DNA of 64,000 nucleotides. Source: Kitasatospora arboriphila. Its GTDB lineage: Bacteria > Actinomycetota > Actinomycetes > Mycobacteriales > Mycobacteriaceae. This document shows positions 8,520 to 16,682 of this stretch, piece by piece (position 1 is the first letter of the stretch; each line of letters opens with the position of its first letter). Position numbers and translations under genes: made by a program. The stretch covers positions 1 through 64,000 of the forward strand of contig NZ_JNYV01000011.1 of the NCBI RefSeq assembly GCF_000717275.1, in the 5' to 3' direction. The notes under the pieces were generated by a model. That model made no database searches, was not told the origin of the DNA, and saw only the letters and a program-made list of their open reading frames with translations.

Positions 8520-9746
8520 ATGGCGATCAGCCTTTCCTACGATCCAGCCGTCGAGGACGTGGTCACGAAAACCCGTGAATTCGTCCGCGATTACGTGATG
8601 CCGATCGAGGACGAGTTCGCCGGTGACATCACCGCTGCCGGCGGCGACAAGCGTCGACTGGAACTGCGTGATCAGGCGCGCGACGCCGGTGTGCTCGCGC
8701 CGCACGCGCCTGTCGAATACGGCGGCCTCGGCTTCAACATGTCCGATCGGGCCCCGGTCTTCGAAGCTGCCGGTTACTCGGTGTTCGGCCCGATCGCGCT
8801 GCACATCGGAGCGCCGGACGAGGGCAACGTACACATGCTCGCGCACATCGCCGACGCGGACCAGAAAGAGAAGTTTCTGGCACCTCTGGCCCGCGGCGAC
8901 GTGCGGTCGGCCTTCGCGATGACCGAGCCCGCACCGGGAGCCGGTGCAGACCCGGCAGCACTGCGCACTGCGGCCACCAAGGTCGACGGTGGCTGGAAGA
9001 TCAACGGCGACAAGTGGTTCATCACGGGTGCCGACGGTGCCGGGTTCTTCATCATCATGGCGCGGACTGCGGGTTCCCCCGGTGACCGTGGCGGCGCGAC
9101 GATGTTCCTCGCGCCGGCCGACACCCCCGGCATCACGGTGGGACGCCACATCAACACCATCGACCGCGCGATGATCGGCGGCCACTGCGAGGTGGCGTTC
9201 CGCGACGTCTTCGTTCCGGACGAGGACGTGCTCGGAGAGGTCGACGAGGGTTACCGCTATGCACAGGTGCGGCTCGGCCCAGCGCGTATGACCCACGTCA
9301 TGCGATGGATGGGTAGCGCCAATCGTGCCCAGGACGTCGCGCTCGACTACGTCGCCCGCCGGGAAGCCTTTGGCGGCAAGCTCGGCGATCTGGGGATGAT
9401 CCAGCAGATGGTGGCCGACAACGAGATCGATCTGGCTGCTGCGCGGGCGTTGCTGGTCAAGGCCTGCTACGCGCTCGACCAGGGTCAGCATGCGGGCGAC
9501 GAGACGTCGATCGCAAAAACATTTGCGGCCGAGGCATTTTCGAGGGTCGTCGACCGCGCGATCCAGATGTGCGGTGGCCAAGGCGTCTCCGACGAGCTGC
9601 CATTGGCGCGCCTGCAGCGTGAGCTGCGGCCGTTCCAGATCTACGACGGACCATCCGAGGTCCACCGTTGGGCGCTCGCAAAACGGGCCGTGGGCAAGGC
9701 GAAGAAGGCGGCAGCCGCTGCCGATGCGAACGGGGCGTCCTCGTGA
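8520..9746 (+). CDS. Acyl-CoA dehydrogenase family protein (FadE-like)
   Basis: 408 residues from ATG 8520, chosen because AAGGAGG at 8508-8514 is ideally spaced; an in-frame GTG at 8514 lies within that site. It shows the FAD-binding segment FAMTEPAPGAGADPAALRT, WFITGADGAGFFIIMA, and the C-terminal block MCGGQGVSDELPLARLQRELRPFQIYDGPSEVHRWALAK typical of acyl-CoA dehydrogenases. It is first in a tight operon with an APH-like kinase protein and an SDR. In mycobacteria this trio occurs in lipid or acyl-CoA catabolism; chain length and substrate are not evident. Confidence 0.9.
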   Translation: MAISLSYDPAVEDVVTKTREFVRDYVMPIEDEFAGDITAAGGDKRRLELRDQARDAGVLAPHAPVEYGGLGFNMSDRAPVFEAAGYSVFGPIALHIGAPDEGNVHMLAHIADADQKEKFLAPLARGDVRSAFAMTEPAPGAGADPAALRTAATKVDGGWKINGDKWFITGADGAGFFIIMARTAGSPGDRGGATMFLAPADTPGITVGRHINTIDRAMIGGHCEVAFRDVFVPDEDVLGEVDEGYRYAQVRLGPARMTHVMRWMGSANRAQDVALDYVARREAFGGKLGDLGMIQQMVADNEIDLAAARALLVKACYALDQGQHAGDETSIAKTFAAEAFSRVVDRAIQMCGGQGVSDELPLARLQRELRPFQIYDGPSEVHRWALAKRAVGKAKKAAAAADANGASS

Positions 9747-10765
9747 CCGAGCTTCCGGGTATGAACGTCGACGCGCTGCGCACGTTCCTCGTCGACAGCG
9801 GGGTGCCGGTATCCGGTGAGCTGGTGGTGGAGCTCATCAGCGGCGGCCGCTCGAATCTCACATTCACTGCGCGCGATGACAATTCGCACTGGGTGGTGCG
9901 CCGTCCCCCGACGGGCGGACTGACACCTTCTGCGCACGACATGAACCGCGAGTGGACAGTCACCCGCGCACTGCAGGACACGCCGGTGCCGGTGGCGCGC
10001 ACCATCGCCTTCGACAAGGAGGGGACAGCCCTGGGTGCCCCGCTCACGGTTGTCGAGTTCGTCGACGGCCTGGTGGTGCGCAGCGACGACGAACTGGACG
10101 CGCTCGACGACGACGCCGTGGAACGGAACGTCACCGGGCTGGTCCAGGCGCTCGCAGACCTGCACGCGGTGGACTACGAGGCGGTCGGGCTCGGCGAGTT
10201 CGGGCGCCCCGACGGTTTCGTGGGACGACAGGTGAAGCTGTGGGCCCGGCAGTGGGAACACGTGAAGACCCGCGAACTCGACGATGTCGCGACTTTGCAT
10301 GCGGCACTCACCGAGTCGATCCCTGCGCAGACCAGCAACTCGATCGTGCACGGCGACTTCCGCGTCGACAACACCATTCTCGACGCCGGTGATCCGGGCA
10401 TTGTGAAAGCCGTTGTCGACTGGGAGATGTCGACGCTGGGTGACCCGCTGACCGACGTTGCACTGATGTGCACGTACCGGGAACCGATATTCGACGCCGT
10501 CCTCGGGATGAAGGCGGCGTGGACAAGCGATCGGTACCCCTCGCCGGACGACATCGCGCAGCGGTACGCAGAGGCATCGGGCCGTGAATTGTCCGACTGG
10601 AACTTCTATCTCGCGCTCGCCAACTTCAAACTGGGAGTGATCGGCGAGGGCATCACGCATCGGGCACTGAATGGTTCGTCATCGGGGAGCGGCGCCGAGT
10701 ACGCGGCCGCTGCGACCGGGGAGTTCATGGCGGCCGGACTGCGCGCCATCAAAGGGAAGAACTAG
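9743..10765 (+). CDS. Aminoglycoside-phosphotransferase-like (APH) family protein
   Basis: 340 residues from GTG 9743, which overlaps the dehydrogenase stop as GTGA. The frame extends upstream to 9668, but only within the preceding gene. Kinase-like elements include ISGGRSNLTF (nucleotide loop), VHGDFRVDNTIL (catalytic HGDxxxxN loop) and VVDWEMSTLGDPLTDVA (metal-binding D). This is the branch associated with acyl-CoA dehydrogenases (ACAD10/11-like in animals, FadE36-like in mycobacteria). There it is thought to phosphorylate hydroxyacyl-CoA intermediates rather than antibiotics. Coupling to the upstream dehydrogenase supports such a role here. Confidence 0.85.
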   Translation: MTELPGMNVDALRTFLVDSGVPVSGELVVELISGGRSNLTFTARDDNSHWVVRRPPTGGLTPSAHDMNREWTVTRALQDTPVPVARTIAFDKEGTALGAPLTVVEFVDGLVVRSDDELDALDDDAVERNVTGLVQALADLHAVDYEAVGLGEFGRPDGFVGRQVKLWARQWEHVKTRELDDVATLHAALTESIPAQTSNSIVHGDFRVDNTILDAGDPGIVKAVVDWEMSTLGDPLTDVALMCTYREPIFDAVLGMKAAWTSDRYPSPDDIAQRYAEASGRELSDWNFYLALANFKLGVIGEGITHRALNGSSSGSGAEYAAAATGEFMAAGLRAIKGKN

Positions 10766-10777
10766 AGGGGTAAGCGA

Positions 10778-11518
10778 GTGACTAAGAGCGCAGAGCGCAA
10801 AGTGGCGTTGGTGACCGGTGCCTCGCGAGGTATCGGCGCGGCGATCGCGACCCGATTTGCCGCGGCAGGCTGGGATCTGACGATCAGTGCCCGCAGCCTG
10901 GAACCATTGCAGGAGTTGGCCGGCCGCCTTTCTGGCGAACACGGGGTGCGTGTTGAGGTGGTCACCGCCGACATGTCCGACGAGGAGCAGCTGCAGACCC
11001 TTTCCACCGGGCACCTCGGCCACTTCGACCGGGTCGACGCGCTGGTCCTCAACGCGGGAATGGGGCAGAAGGGGCCGATCGGTGAACTGCCGGTTCGCCG
11101 CTTCGACAAGCTGTACCAGGTCAACGTCCGCTCGGCGTACGTGCTGCTCCAGTCGTTGCTGCCGACTCTGCGCAGTACCGCCGAGACTGCTGGGGCTGCG
11201 AAAGTGGTTGCCATTGCATCGATCACAGGCGTGCACCCTGAGCCTGAGCTGTCCGCATACGGTGCCACGAAGGCGGCGCTGATCTCTCTGTGCGAAACGT
11301 TCAACCTCGAGGAATCCGAGAAGGGCGTCTCGGCGACCACCATCTCGCCCGGCTACGTCAACACCGACATGTCCTCGTGGACCGCGATCCCGGCTGCGGA
11401 GATGATCACCGCCGACGACGTGGCCACCATGGCGTTCGCGGTCACCGAGTTGTCGCGGTACGCGGTCCTTCCCGGCATCGTCCTCACCCGGCCCGGCACC
11501 AACCTGGGGCGTGCCTGA
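10778..11518 (+). CDS. Short-chain dehydrogenase/reductase
   Basis: 246 residues from GTG 10778. Classical SDR with TGASRGIG at residues 13-20, LNAG at 91-94, and the catalytic set Ser148, Tyr161, Lys165 in the YGATK context. The C-terminus keeps the SPGYVNTDM motif. It starts 12 bp after the kinase-like gene, so it is the third member of the operon. It presumably oxidises or reduces a hydroxy/oxo group on the intermediate handled by the two upstream proteins. NADP versus NAD preference is not decided by what can be seen. Confidence 0.88.
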   Translation: MTKSAERKVALVTGASRGIGAAIATRFAAAGWDLTISARSLEPLQELAGRLSGEHGVRVEVVTADMSDEEQLQTLSTGHLGHFDRVDALVLNAGMGQKGPIGELPVRRFDKLYQVNVRSAYVLLQSLLPTLRSTAETAGAAKVVAIASITGVHPEPELSAYGATKAALISLCETFNLEESEKGVSATTISPGYVNTDMSSWTAIPAAEMITADDVATMAFAVTELSRYAVLPGIVLTRPGTNLGRA

Positions 11519-11870
11519 CACCAGCGTTGAACTCGTGCGGTTGACGAGGCGCCGCATATGATCAGCGTTGATCGACCCATCCGATGCGTGCTGCGGTGAG
11601 GATGAATGGCACGTCGTACTGGTATTCCGGTGCCTTGCATATTGCCCGACGTGAATGAGGGTCGCGGGTGTCGGACGAAGGCCCGACGCTGGCTTGGTCT
11701 CGGTTAGTGCGCGATACGCGAGTGCATGGGATAGCGTTTAATCGCTGGTGACGAAACGCCCTTTCGCACAAGTGGTTACGCCAAGAATGGATATTGCGTC
11801 AGCGATGATCGCGAGTGGCCTTTGTTCTTGGGGTTGGCCGGTTACAACGCAATCGTGCTAGCGACACTTG
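11519..11870. other. Intergenic stretch without a convincing gene
   Basis: 352 bp between the SDR and the convergent MarR gene. It looks less GC-rich than its surroundings. Short frames exist on both strands (for instance a 69-codon minus frame at 11562-11771) but lack actinobacterial codon bias and recognisable motifs. No clear terminator or operator seen. Confidence 0.5.
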
Positions 11871-12398
11871 TTAGTCCTGTGTCTTGTCGCTACGAACAAT
11901 CGTTGACGCCAGGACGTCTGCGAGCGCGGGGTCGACCGCAGCAGCGATCAGGCGGGCCGCCGAGCCCAGCTGTTCGAGCTGGGCGGCGTCCATGGCGTCG
12001 ACGACGAGCCGCCGTACCTCCTCGACGTGCGTGGGCGCAATACGCTGGAGCTCTTGCCAGCCCGTCTCGGTCATGAGTACTTCGGTTCGTCGGCCGGCGC
12101 CGCCGCACGACCGGCGCTCCACCCAGCCAGCAGCCTCGAGACGTGAGACGGCGTGCGACAGGCGGGACAGTGACCCTTTGGCCTCCATGGCCAGATCGCT
12201 CATCACGCTGACGTGTCCGGGAGCGTTCGACAATGACACCATCACGCTGTACTCGTAGAAGTTGATTCCGGCGACCTGTTTCAACTGCGTGTCGAGCCTG
12301 CCGGGCAGGGTCATCAGCACTGCGACGAGGGATGCCCAGTCGCGCTGTTGATCGGGGGATAGCCACACGTCATCCTGCGTATCCGGGGTGTCAGTCAC
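11871..12398 (-). CDS. MarR family transcriptional regulator
   Basis: 175 residues. The winged helix spans roughly residues 55-125: YEYSVMVSLSNAP, SVMSDLAMEAKGSLSRLSHAVSRLEAAGWVERRSCGGAGRRTEVLMTETG. It is divergent from the azoreductase gene, and the 90-bp gap holds two copies of an AACTTG-type palindrome placed on the azoreductase promoter. This supports a repressor that also controls itself. No cysteine occurs near the N-terminus, so direct thiol redox sensing of the OhrR type is not supported. Confidence 0.9.
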   Translation of the reverse strand: MTDTPDTQDDVWLSPDQQRDWASLVAVLMTLPGRLDTQLKQVAGINFYEYSVMVSLSNAPGHVSVMSDLAMEAKGSLSRLSHAVSRLEAAGWVERRSCGGAGRRTEVLMTETGWQELQRIAPTHVEEVRRLVVDAMDAAQLEQLGSAARLIAAAVDPALADVLASTIVRSDKTQD

Positions 12399-12413
12399 GC
12401 GGCCATTCTAGCG

Positions 12414-12464
12414 AACTTGAATGTTCAACAATGACGTGTATGGTCCAACTTGCACGTTCAAGTT
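12414..12464. promoter_or_regulatory. Two MarR operators around the azoreductase promoter
   Basis: Site 1, AACTTGAATGTTCAAC, begins at 12414; site 2, AACTTGCACGTTCAAGTT, is at 12447-12464 and is symmetric except for two positions. A promoter TTGAAT (12417-12422), 16 bp, TATGGT (12439-12444) sits between and within them, so binding would cover the -35 box and the start-site region. Confidence 0.65.
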
Positions 12465-12488
12465 GACAGCTCACCCTAGGAGAACCTC

Positions 12489-13136
12489 ATGACCCTCTTC
12501 CGCCTCGACGCCAGCATCCGAGTCGAAGGATCACACAGCCGGGCAATTGCCGACATCGTCGAACAGGAGTGGAAGGCGGGACATCCCGACGACCGGATCA
12601 TCCGGCGCCACGTCGGCACAGAGCCGATCCCCGCGACGACCTGGGCCACAGCTGCTTTCGCCGGCTACACCCCTGAGGATCAGCAATCACCCGAGCAACG
12701 CGAAGCGCTCAGTGTCGCGGCCGAACTGGCTGATGAGCTGATCGCCGCCGACGCTCTGCTGTTCGCTGTGCCGCTGTACAACTTCGGAGTGTCCCAACAC
12801 TTCAAGACCTGGGTGGACACCGTCATGACCGACCCGCGCTTCAGTCCGGCAGCCGCTCCGGTTCTCGCGGGCAGGCCTGCGGTGCTCGTGACGGTCCAAG
12901 GTGGCAACTACGCGGCCGGGACACCACGCGAGGGCTGGGATCACGCGACCGGTTGGATGCGTCGCATCCTCGCCGATGTCTGGAGCCTGGACCTCGAGGT
13001 CGTCGAAACCGCGTTCACCCTCGTCGGTGAGAACCCGGCGCTCGACGAGTTCACGAATCTCGCCGCAACGCTTCGTAGCGAAGCCGAGCAGCTCGCTCGG
13101 AAGCACGGACAGACGCTTGGGGGCGCTCGCGTCTGA
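12489..13136 (+). CDS. FMN-dependent NADH-azoreductase/quinone reductase (AcpD/AzoR-like)
   Basis: 215 residues, flavodoxin-like fold. It starts MTLFRLDASIRVEGSHSRAIAD, the FMN-phosphate loop (SxR..SxS type) of AzoR. It has PLYNFGVSQHFKTWVDTV and TVQGGNYA, the flavin-contacting segments of the family. These enzymes reduce quinones and azo bonds with NAD(P)H and often protect against thiol-reactive or quinone stress. AGGAG precedes the ATG. It is divergent from, and probably repressed by, the MarR protein. A hairpin CGACGCC-GTGCC-GGCGTCG at 13160-13178 may terminate the transcript. Confidence 0.87.
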   Translation: MTLFRLDASIRVEGSHSRAIADIVEQEWKAGHPDDRIIRRHVGTEPIPATTWATAAFAGYTPEDQQSPEQREALSVAAELADELIAADALLFAVPLYNFGVSQHFKTWVDTVMTDPRFSPAAAPVLAGRPAVLVTVQGGNYAAGTPREGWDHATGWMRRILADVWSLDLEVVETAFTLVGENPALDEFTNLAATLRSEAEQLARKHGQTLGGARV

Positions 13137-13138
13137 GG

Positions 13139-13261
13139 TCAGAGATGCTGCGCGGCGTCCGACGCCGTGCCGGCGTCGCGAGCTTGGACTGGCTCGAGTA
13201 CCGGGACGAGTACCCGGCCCGCCGGGAACGGGTAGGCACACGTGATCAGGACGATCGGTGG
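13139..13261 (-). pseudogene. Possible sortase C-terminal remnant
   Basis: Forty codons ending in a stop, with GC-rich third positions, read PPIVLITCAYPFPAGRVLVPV followed by a short tail. A threonine-cysteine followed seven residues later by an arginine in a beta-strand setting resembles the active-site end of sortases. No start codon or upstream catalytic histidine segment lies in the same frame, so this would be a decayed fragment. It may equally be chance. The rest of the gap 13137-13447 shows nothing else convincing. Confidence 0.22.
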
Positions 13262-13447
13262 CCTGCAGGTTGAGGTCGACCTCACCGAAGGCAGCCAGCA
13301 AGAACGCCGGCTACCTGACGCCGACGGGGCGAAGGCAGAGTCACCAGGCGCCGGTTTCGACCAACGAAACTACCCAAGCGGCTGGCAGCCACAGCTGTCG
13401 GCGCGACATGGACGGATGTGTCACTGGAGACCTGAACCTTCTTCAGA

Positions 13448-14929
13448 TCAGACTGATCTCTCGGCCTCGCGCAGGATGTTCCGTGTCATGGTGCGGTACA
13501 CCGCGCGATGAGCCGGCAAGTGGGCATACCAGTAGACACGTCCCACGATGCCACGCGGATAGAACGCCGTGCGCAGTTCGAGTTCGCTACCGGATTCTGT
13601 TGCGGTGATGCGGAATTCGAGCCACGACGTACCTGGTGACCGCAGCTGTGACCGTAACCGCAACGTGTGCTCGGGCTCCACTGTCTCCACGCGCCACCAG
13701 TCGAGGTCGTCGCCGGGAGCCGGCGTGCCCTGATGGGACGGGCTTCCGGACGATCCGGGCCCACCGACGGCCTGATCGATTCGTGCGCGCAGCTTCCAGA
13801 CCGGTGCCGTTCCGTACCAGCCTTTTTCGGAGCCCAGCCCTTCGATCGCCTTCCACACAGCCGCCGCGTCCGCGACGGTGTGGCTGGTGTGAGCATCGAC
13901 GTACGCCTCTTCGCCGGCCCACGCGGGATCTGAGGGAAGCGGTTCGGACGGGGCACATGTCGGCGACGCGTTGGACCACGGTGTCTCCACCTCGCCGCGA
14001 CCCACCCGGGCCAGAGCCAACTCCACGGACGTGCGGTACGGGGTCAACCCGCCGGCGGGAGGTGCGATGACATCGTCGATGTCGTGCTCGGAGGCGACCG
14101 CGTCGTGTTCGAGCGACTCGACCAGGGGACGGGCGAGACCACCAGGAATCGGGGTGACGGTGCCGACCCAGTTGCTGGCGAGCGACGGTGTCAAGAACGG
14201 GATCACGATCATCTTGCGCTTGCGCAGCCCAGCAACCTCGGCGTAGATCTGCATCATGTCGCCGTACTCGAGGACGTCGGGACCACCGATGTCCCATGTG
14301 CGCGATTCGGGAACCTTCGCGGTGGCGGCCTCCACCAGGTAGTGCATCACGTCCCTGACGGCAATCGGCTGGATCTTGTTGTGCACCCATTTGGGGGTTG
14401 TCATCACCGGCAGACGCTCGGTGAGGTGCCGGATCATCTCGAATGACGCCGACCCCGAACCGATCACCACGCCCGCCTGCAACACGATGGTCTCGATGCC
14501 CGAGGCCATCAGGACTTCGCCGACCTCGGTGCGTGAGCTCAGGTGCTCCGAGAGCTCGACACCCTCGGGGTGCAGTCCCGAGAGGTAGACGATCCGTGAC
14601 ACGCCTGCCTTGCGCGCGGCCTCGACGACGTTCTCCGCCGACCGGCGTTCCTCGGTACTGAAGTCCTTGGATCCGCCCATCGAATGCACGAGGTGGTAGA
14701 CCACATCGACATCGGTGAAAGCGTTCTCGAGGGAATTCTTGTCGCTGAGATCGCCCTTGATCACCTTGGCGCTGCCGATCCAGGGCGCACCCTTCAACTT
14801 GTCCGGGGTCCGAGCCAGGACCCGTACATCGTGGCCACGTTCGATCAGGCGTGGTGCGAGGCGGCCGCCGACGTAGCCGGTGGCGCCGGTGACCAGAGCG
14901 CTGGGTGTCGAACTGGTGGCGGGCTGCAT
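13448..14929 (-). CDS. NAD(P)-binding atypical SDR with DUF2867 C-terminal domain
   Basis: 493 residues, two domains. Residues 10-300 form an extended/atypical SDR (NmrA-like): ALVTGATGYVGGRLAPRLIERGHDVRVLAR binds the dinucleotide, with IVYLSGLHPEG further on. Residues about 330-490 form a DUF2867-like SRPBCC domain (DDLDWWRVETVEPEHTLRLRSQL, FYPRGIVGRVYWYAHLPAHRAVYRTM). This fusion is common in actinobacteria; the reaction is not known. It stands alone on the minus strand, 111 bp upstream of the phosphatase gene. Confidence 0.85.
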   Translation of the reverse strand: MQPATSSTPSALVTGATGYVGGRLAPRLIERGHDVRVLARTPDKLKGAPWIGSAKVIKGDLSDKNSLENAFTDVDVVYHLVHSMGGSKDFSTEERRSAENVVEAARKAGVSRIVYLSGLHPEGVELSEHLSSRTEVGEVLMASGIETIVLQAGVVIGSGSASFEMIRHLTERLPVMTTPKWVHNKIQPIAVRDVMHYLVEAATAKVPESRTWDIGGPDVLEYGDMMQIYAEVAGLRKRKMIVIPFLTPSLASNWVGTVTPIPGGLARPLVESLEHDAVASEHDIDDVIAPPAGGLTPYRTSVELALARVGRGEVETPWSNASPTCAPSEPLPSDPAWAGEEAYVDAHTSHTVADAAAVWKAIEGLGSEKGWYGTAPVWKLRARIDQAVGGPGSSGSPSHQGTPAPGDDLDWWRVETVEPEHTLRLRSQLRSPGTSWLEFRITATESGSELELRTAFYPRGIVGRVYWYAHLPAHRAVYRTMTRNILREAERSV

Positions 14930-15040
14930 GAGCGCTCCGATGGTTGGGATTCGGGTTCGTCCCGAGACCGCGATCGTCTCGGTTCAAGAGTTGCTGACGA
15001 CGGAATGCCCAGGTTGAGGGATCTCAAACGCGAAGGAGTT

Positions 15041-15727
15041 CTAACGCATGGTGACGAGCGGTCGTTTCCCCTGGTCATCGGGAGTGTCGGCGTGTGCGTG
15101 ATCATTCACCGACATCACGTTGATGCCAGTGCTGCCCACGATGAGCTTGGTGATCGAGGCGTTGACCATGGTGCGGGCGATGACGGGCCAGGTTTGCGAG
15201 TCCACACCCCACAACTCCGCGACGACGGCCGCGATGGTGCCGGCCGAGGACGCCGCGAGCGCGACCTGACCGGGGCCCGCGAATGTCGCGATCTCCTTGA
15301 GTGCCTCACGGATCGACTCGCGGTATTCGGCATAGGAACCGGCCCCTGTGCTGTGGCCGTCGGCAGCCCAGGCCAGCAGTGCCTTGTCGAGATCGCGCTG
15401 GAAGTCGCGCTGGGCGTCGGCGGCCTCGGCCGACGTGCCCACCGGTGGCATGTCCCGGCTGGTCAGGTGAGTCAGGTCGTATTCGTTCCAGCCCGCGTTC
15501 ACGACGGGCTCGGGAGCAGTCCCATCCTCGAACTGCGCGACGATCTCCTGCACTGTCTCCAACTGCCGAGCCAAATTTCCCGACGCCGCGAAATCGAGCC
15601 GGCCCACGCGCCGGGCGAGATGCCTGCCCACGTTCCGGGCCTGTTCGCGTCCGAGATCGGTCAGACTCCCGTAGCCGTTCTCGTCGTGACCGGCCTGACC
15701 GTGACGTACCAAGTAGATGACACCCAT
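15041..15727 (-). CDS. Histidine phosphatase superfamily protein
   Basis: 228 residues from ATG 15727; in-frame ATGs at 15736 and earlier give slightly longer forms, and no ribosome site decides between them. The N-terminus MGVIYLVRHGQAGH carries the phospho-accepting histidine of the RHG motif, followed by LTDLGREQARNVG. The second histidine motif is weak: LAASSAGTIAAV stands where many members have a serine- or glycine-His pair. That may mean reduced or altered phosphatase activity. Substrate unknown. Divergent from the LLM gene. Confidence 0.82.
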   Translation of the reverse strand: MGVIYLVRHGQAGHDENGYGSLTDLGREQARNVGRHLARRVGRLDFAASGNLARQLETVQEIVAQFEDGTAPEPVVNAGWNEYDLTHLTSRDMPPVGTSAEAADAQRDFQRDLDKALLAWAADGHSTGAGSYAEYRESIREALKEIATFAGPGQVALAASSAGTIAAVVAELWGVDSQTWPVIARTMVNASITKLIVGSTGINVMSVNDHAHADTPDDQGKRPLVTMR

Positions 15728-15806
15728 GGGCATCATCTTGCCGTGCGGTGGCCCGCAGCCCGGCATCGGTCGCGCCGGGTGCGGTGATCGTCTCTAATGG
15801 TGTGTC

Positions 15807-16682
15807 ATGAGCGGTTCTCGAGACTTCCGGTTCGGGGTCAACTTCCTGGCCCGAGGAACGGCCGATGAGTTCCTGGCTCAGGTGCGGCACGCCGAGCAGT
15901 GCGGTGTGGACGTGGTGCTGCTGCCTGACCATCTCGAACTGGGGGCGCCGTTCCCCATGTTGGTCGCGGCCGCAGCTGCCGCCCCGACAGTGCGGGTCGG
16001 CAACTTCGTCCTCAACGCAGGCTTCTACCGGCCGGCTCTGCTCGCCCGCGACATCGCCGGGGTCGACCAGTTGACGGGTGGGCGCGTGGAGATCGGACTC
16101 GGCGCGGGTTATGTCGAGGCAGAGTTCGAAGCAGCAGGTATCCCGTTCGGCTCGCCCGGACAACGTGTTGACCACATGCGCGACATGGTGATCGAACTGA
16201 GACGACTTCTCGGTGACCCGGCCCGGACGCCGCCCTCCGTGCAGACACCACCTCCGATCATGGTCGCCGGCACCGGAAACCGAGTGCTGACGATTGCGGC
16301 GCGCCACGCAGACATCGTTGCCCTTGCGGGTCTCGCCGGCGACGACGCACTTGCCGAAAGAGTGGAATACATCCGGCGCCAAGCAGGTTCGAGGTTCGGC
16401 GACCTCGAACTGAACCTGATCATCTTCGACCTCGCCATCGACCGAGAGCCCGACCTCGATACGTTGCGTCACCACAACCGCGATGCCACCGATCGCGAAC
16501 TGTTGCGCCAACCCAACGCGCTGCACGGGTCTCACGACGAGGTGGTCGCCCGTATCCGGCAACTGCGAGAGCAATTCGGGATCACCTACCTGACGCCGAT
16601 CGAACCGTCGGCGGCAGATCTGGACGCGTTCGGCCGGGTGATCTCAGAACTGCGTCAAGGTCCGGCGAAAACGAACCTCTAG
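15807..16682 (+). CDS. LLM-class F420-dependent oxidoreductase
   Basis: 291 residues, TIM-barrel luciferase-like fold: FRFGVNFL, VDVVLLPDHL, PTVRVGNFVLNAGFYRPALLARDIAGVDQLTGGRVEIGLGAGY. The phrase RVEIGLGAGYVEAEFEAAGIPF is characteristic of the F420-binding branch (TIGR03621 type) found in actinobacteria. The reaction is probably a hydride transfer to or from an unidentified small molecule. The last 4 bases overlap the convergent allophanate hydrolase gene. Confidence 0.87.
   Translation: MSGSRDFRFGVNFLARGTADEFLAQVRHAEQCGVDVVLLPDHLELGAPFPMLVAAAAAAPTVRVGNFVLNAGFYRPALLARDIAGVDQLTGGRVEIGLGAGYVEAEFEAAGIPFGSPGQRVDHMRDMVIELRRLLGDPARTPPSVQTPPPIMVAGTGNRVLTIAARHADIVALAGLAGDDALAERVEYIRRQAGSRFGDLELNLIIFDLAIDREPDLDTLRHHNRDATDRELLRQPNALHGSHDEVVARIRQLREQFGITYLTPIEPSAADLDAFGRVISELRQGPAKTNL

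Noticed and set aside
8391..9665. 424-codon minus frame
   Set aside because: Antisense shadow of the acyl-CoA dehydrogenase gene; histidine/arginine-rich and without motifs.
11562..11771. 69-codon minus frame in the gap before marR
   Set aside because: No recognisable domain and weak codon bias; kept only as part of the intergenic note.
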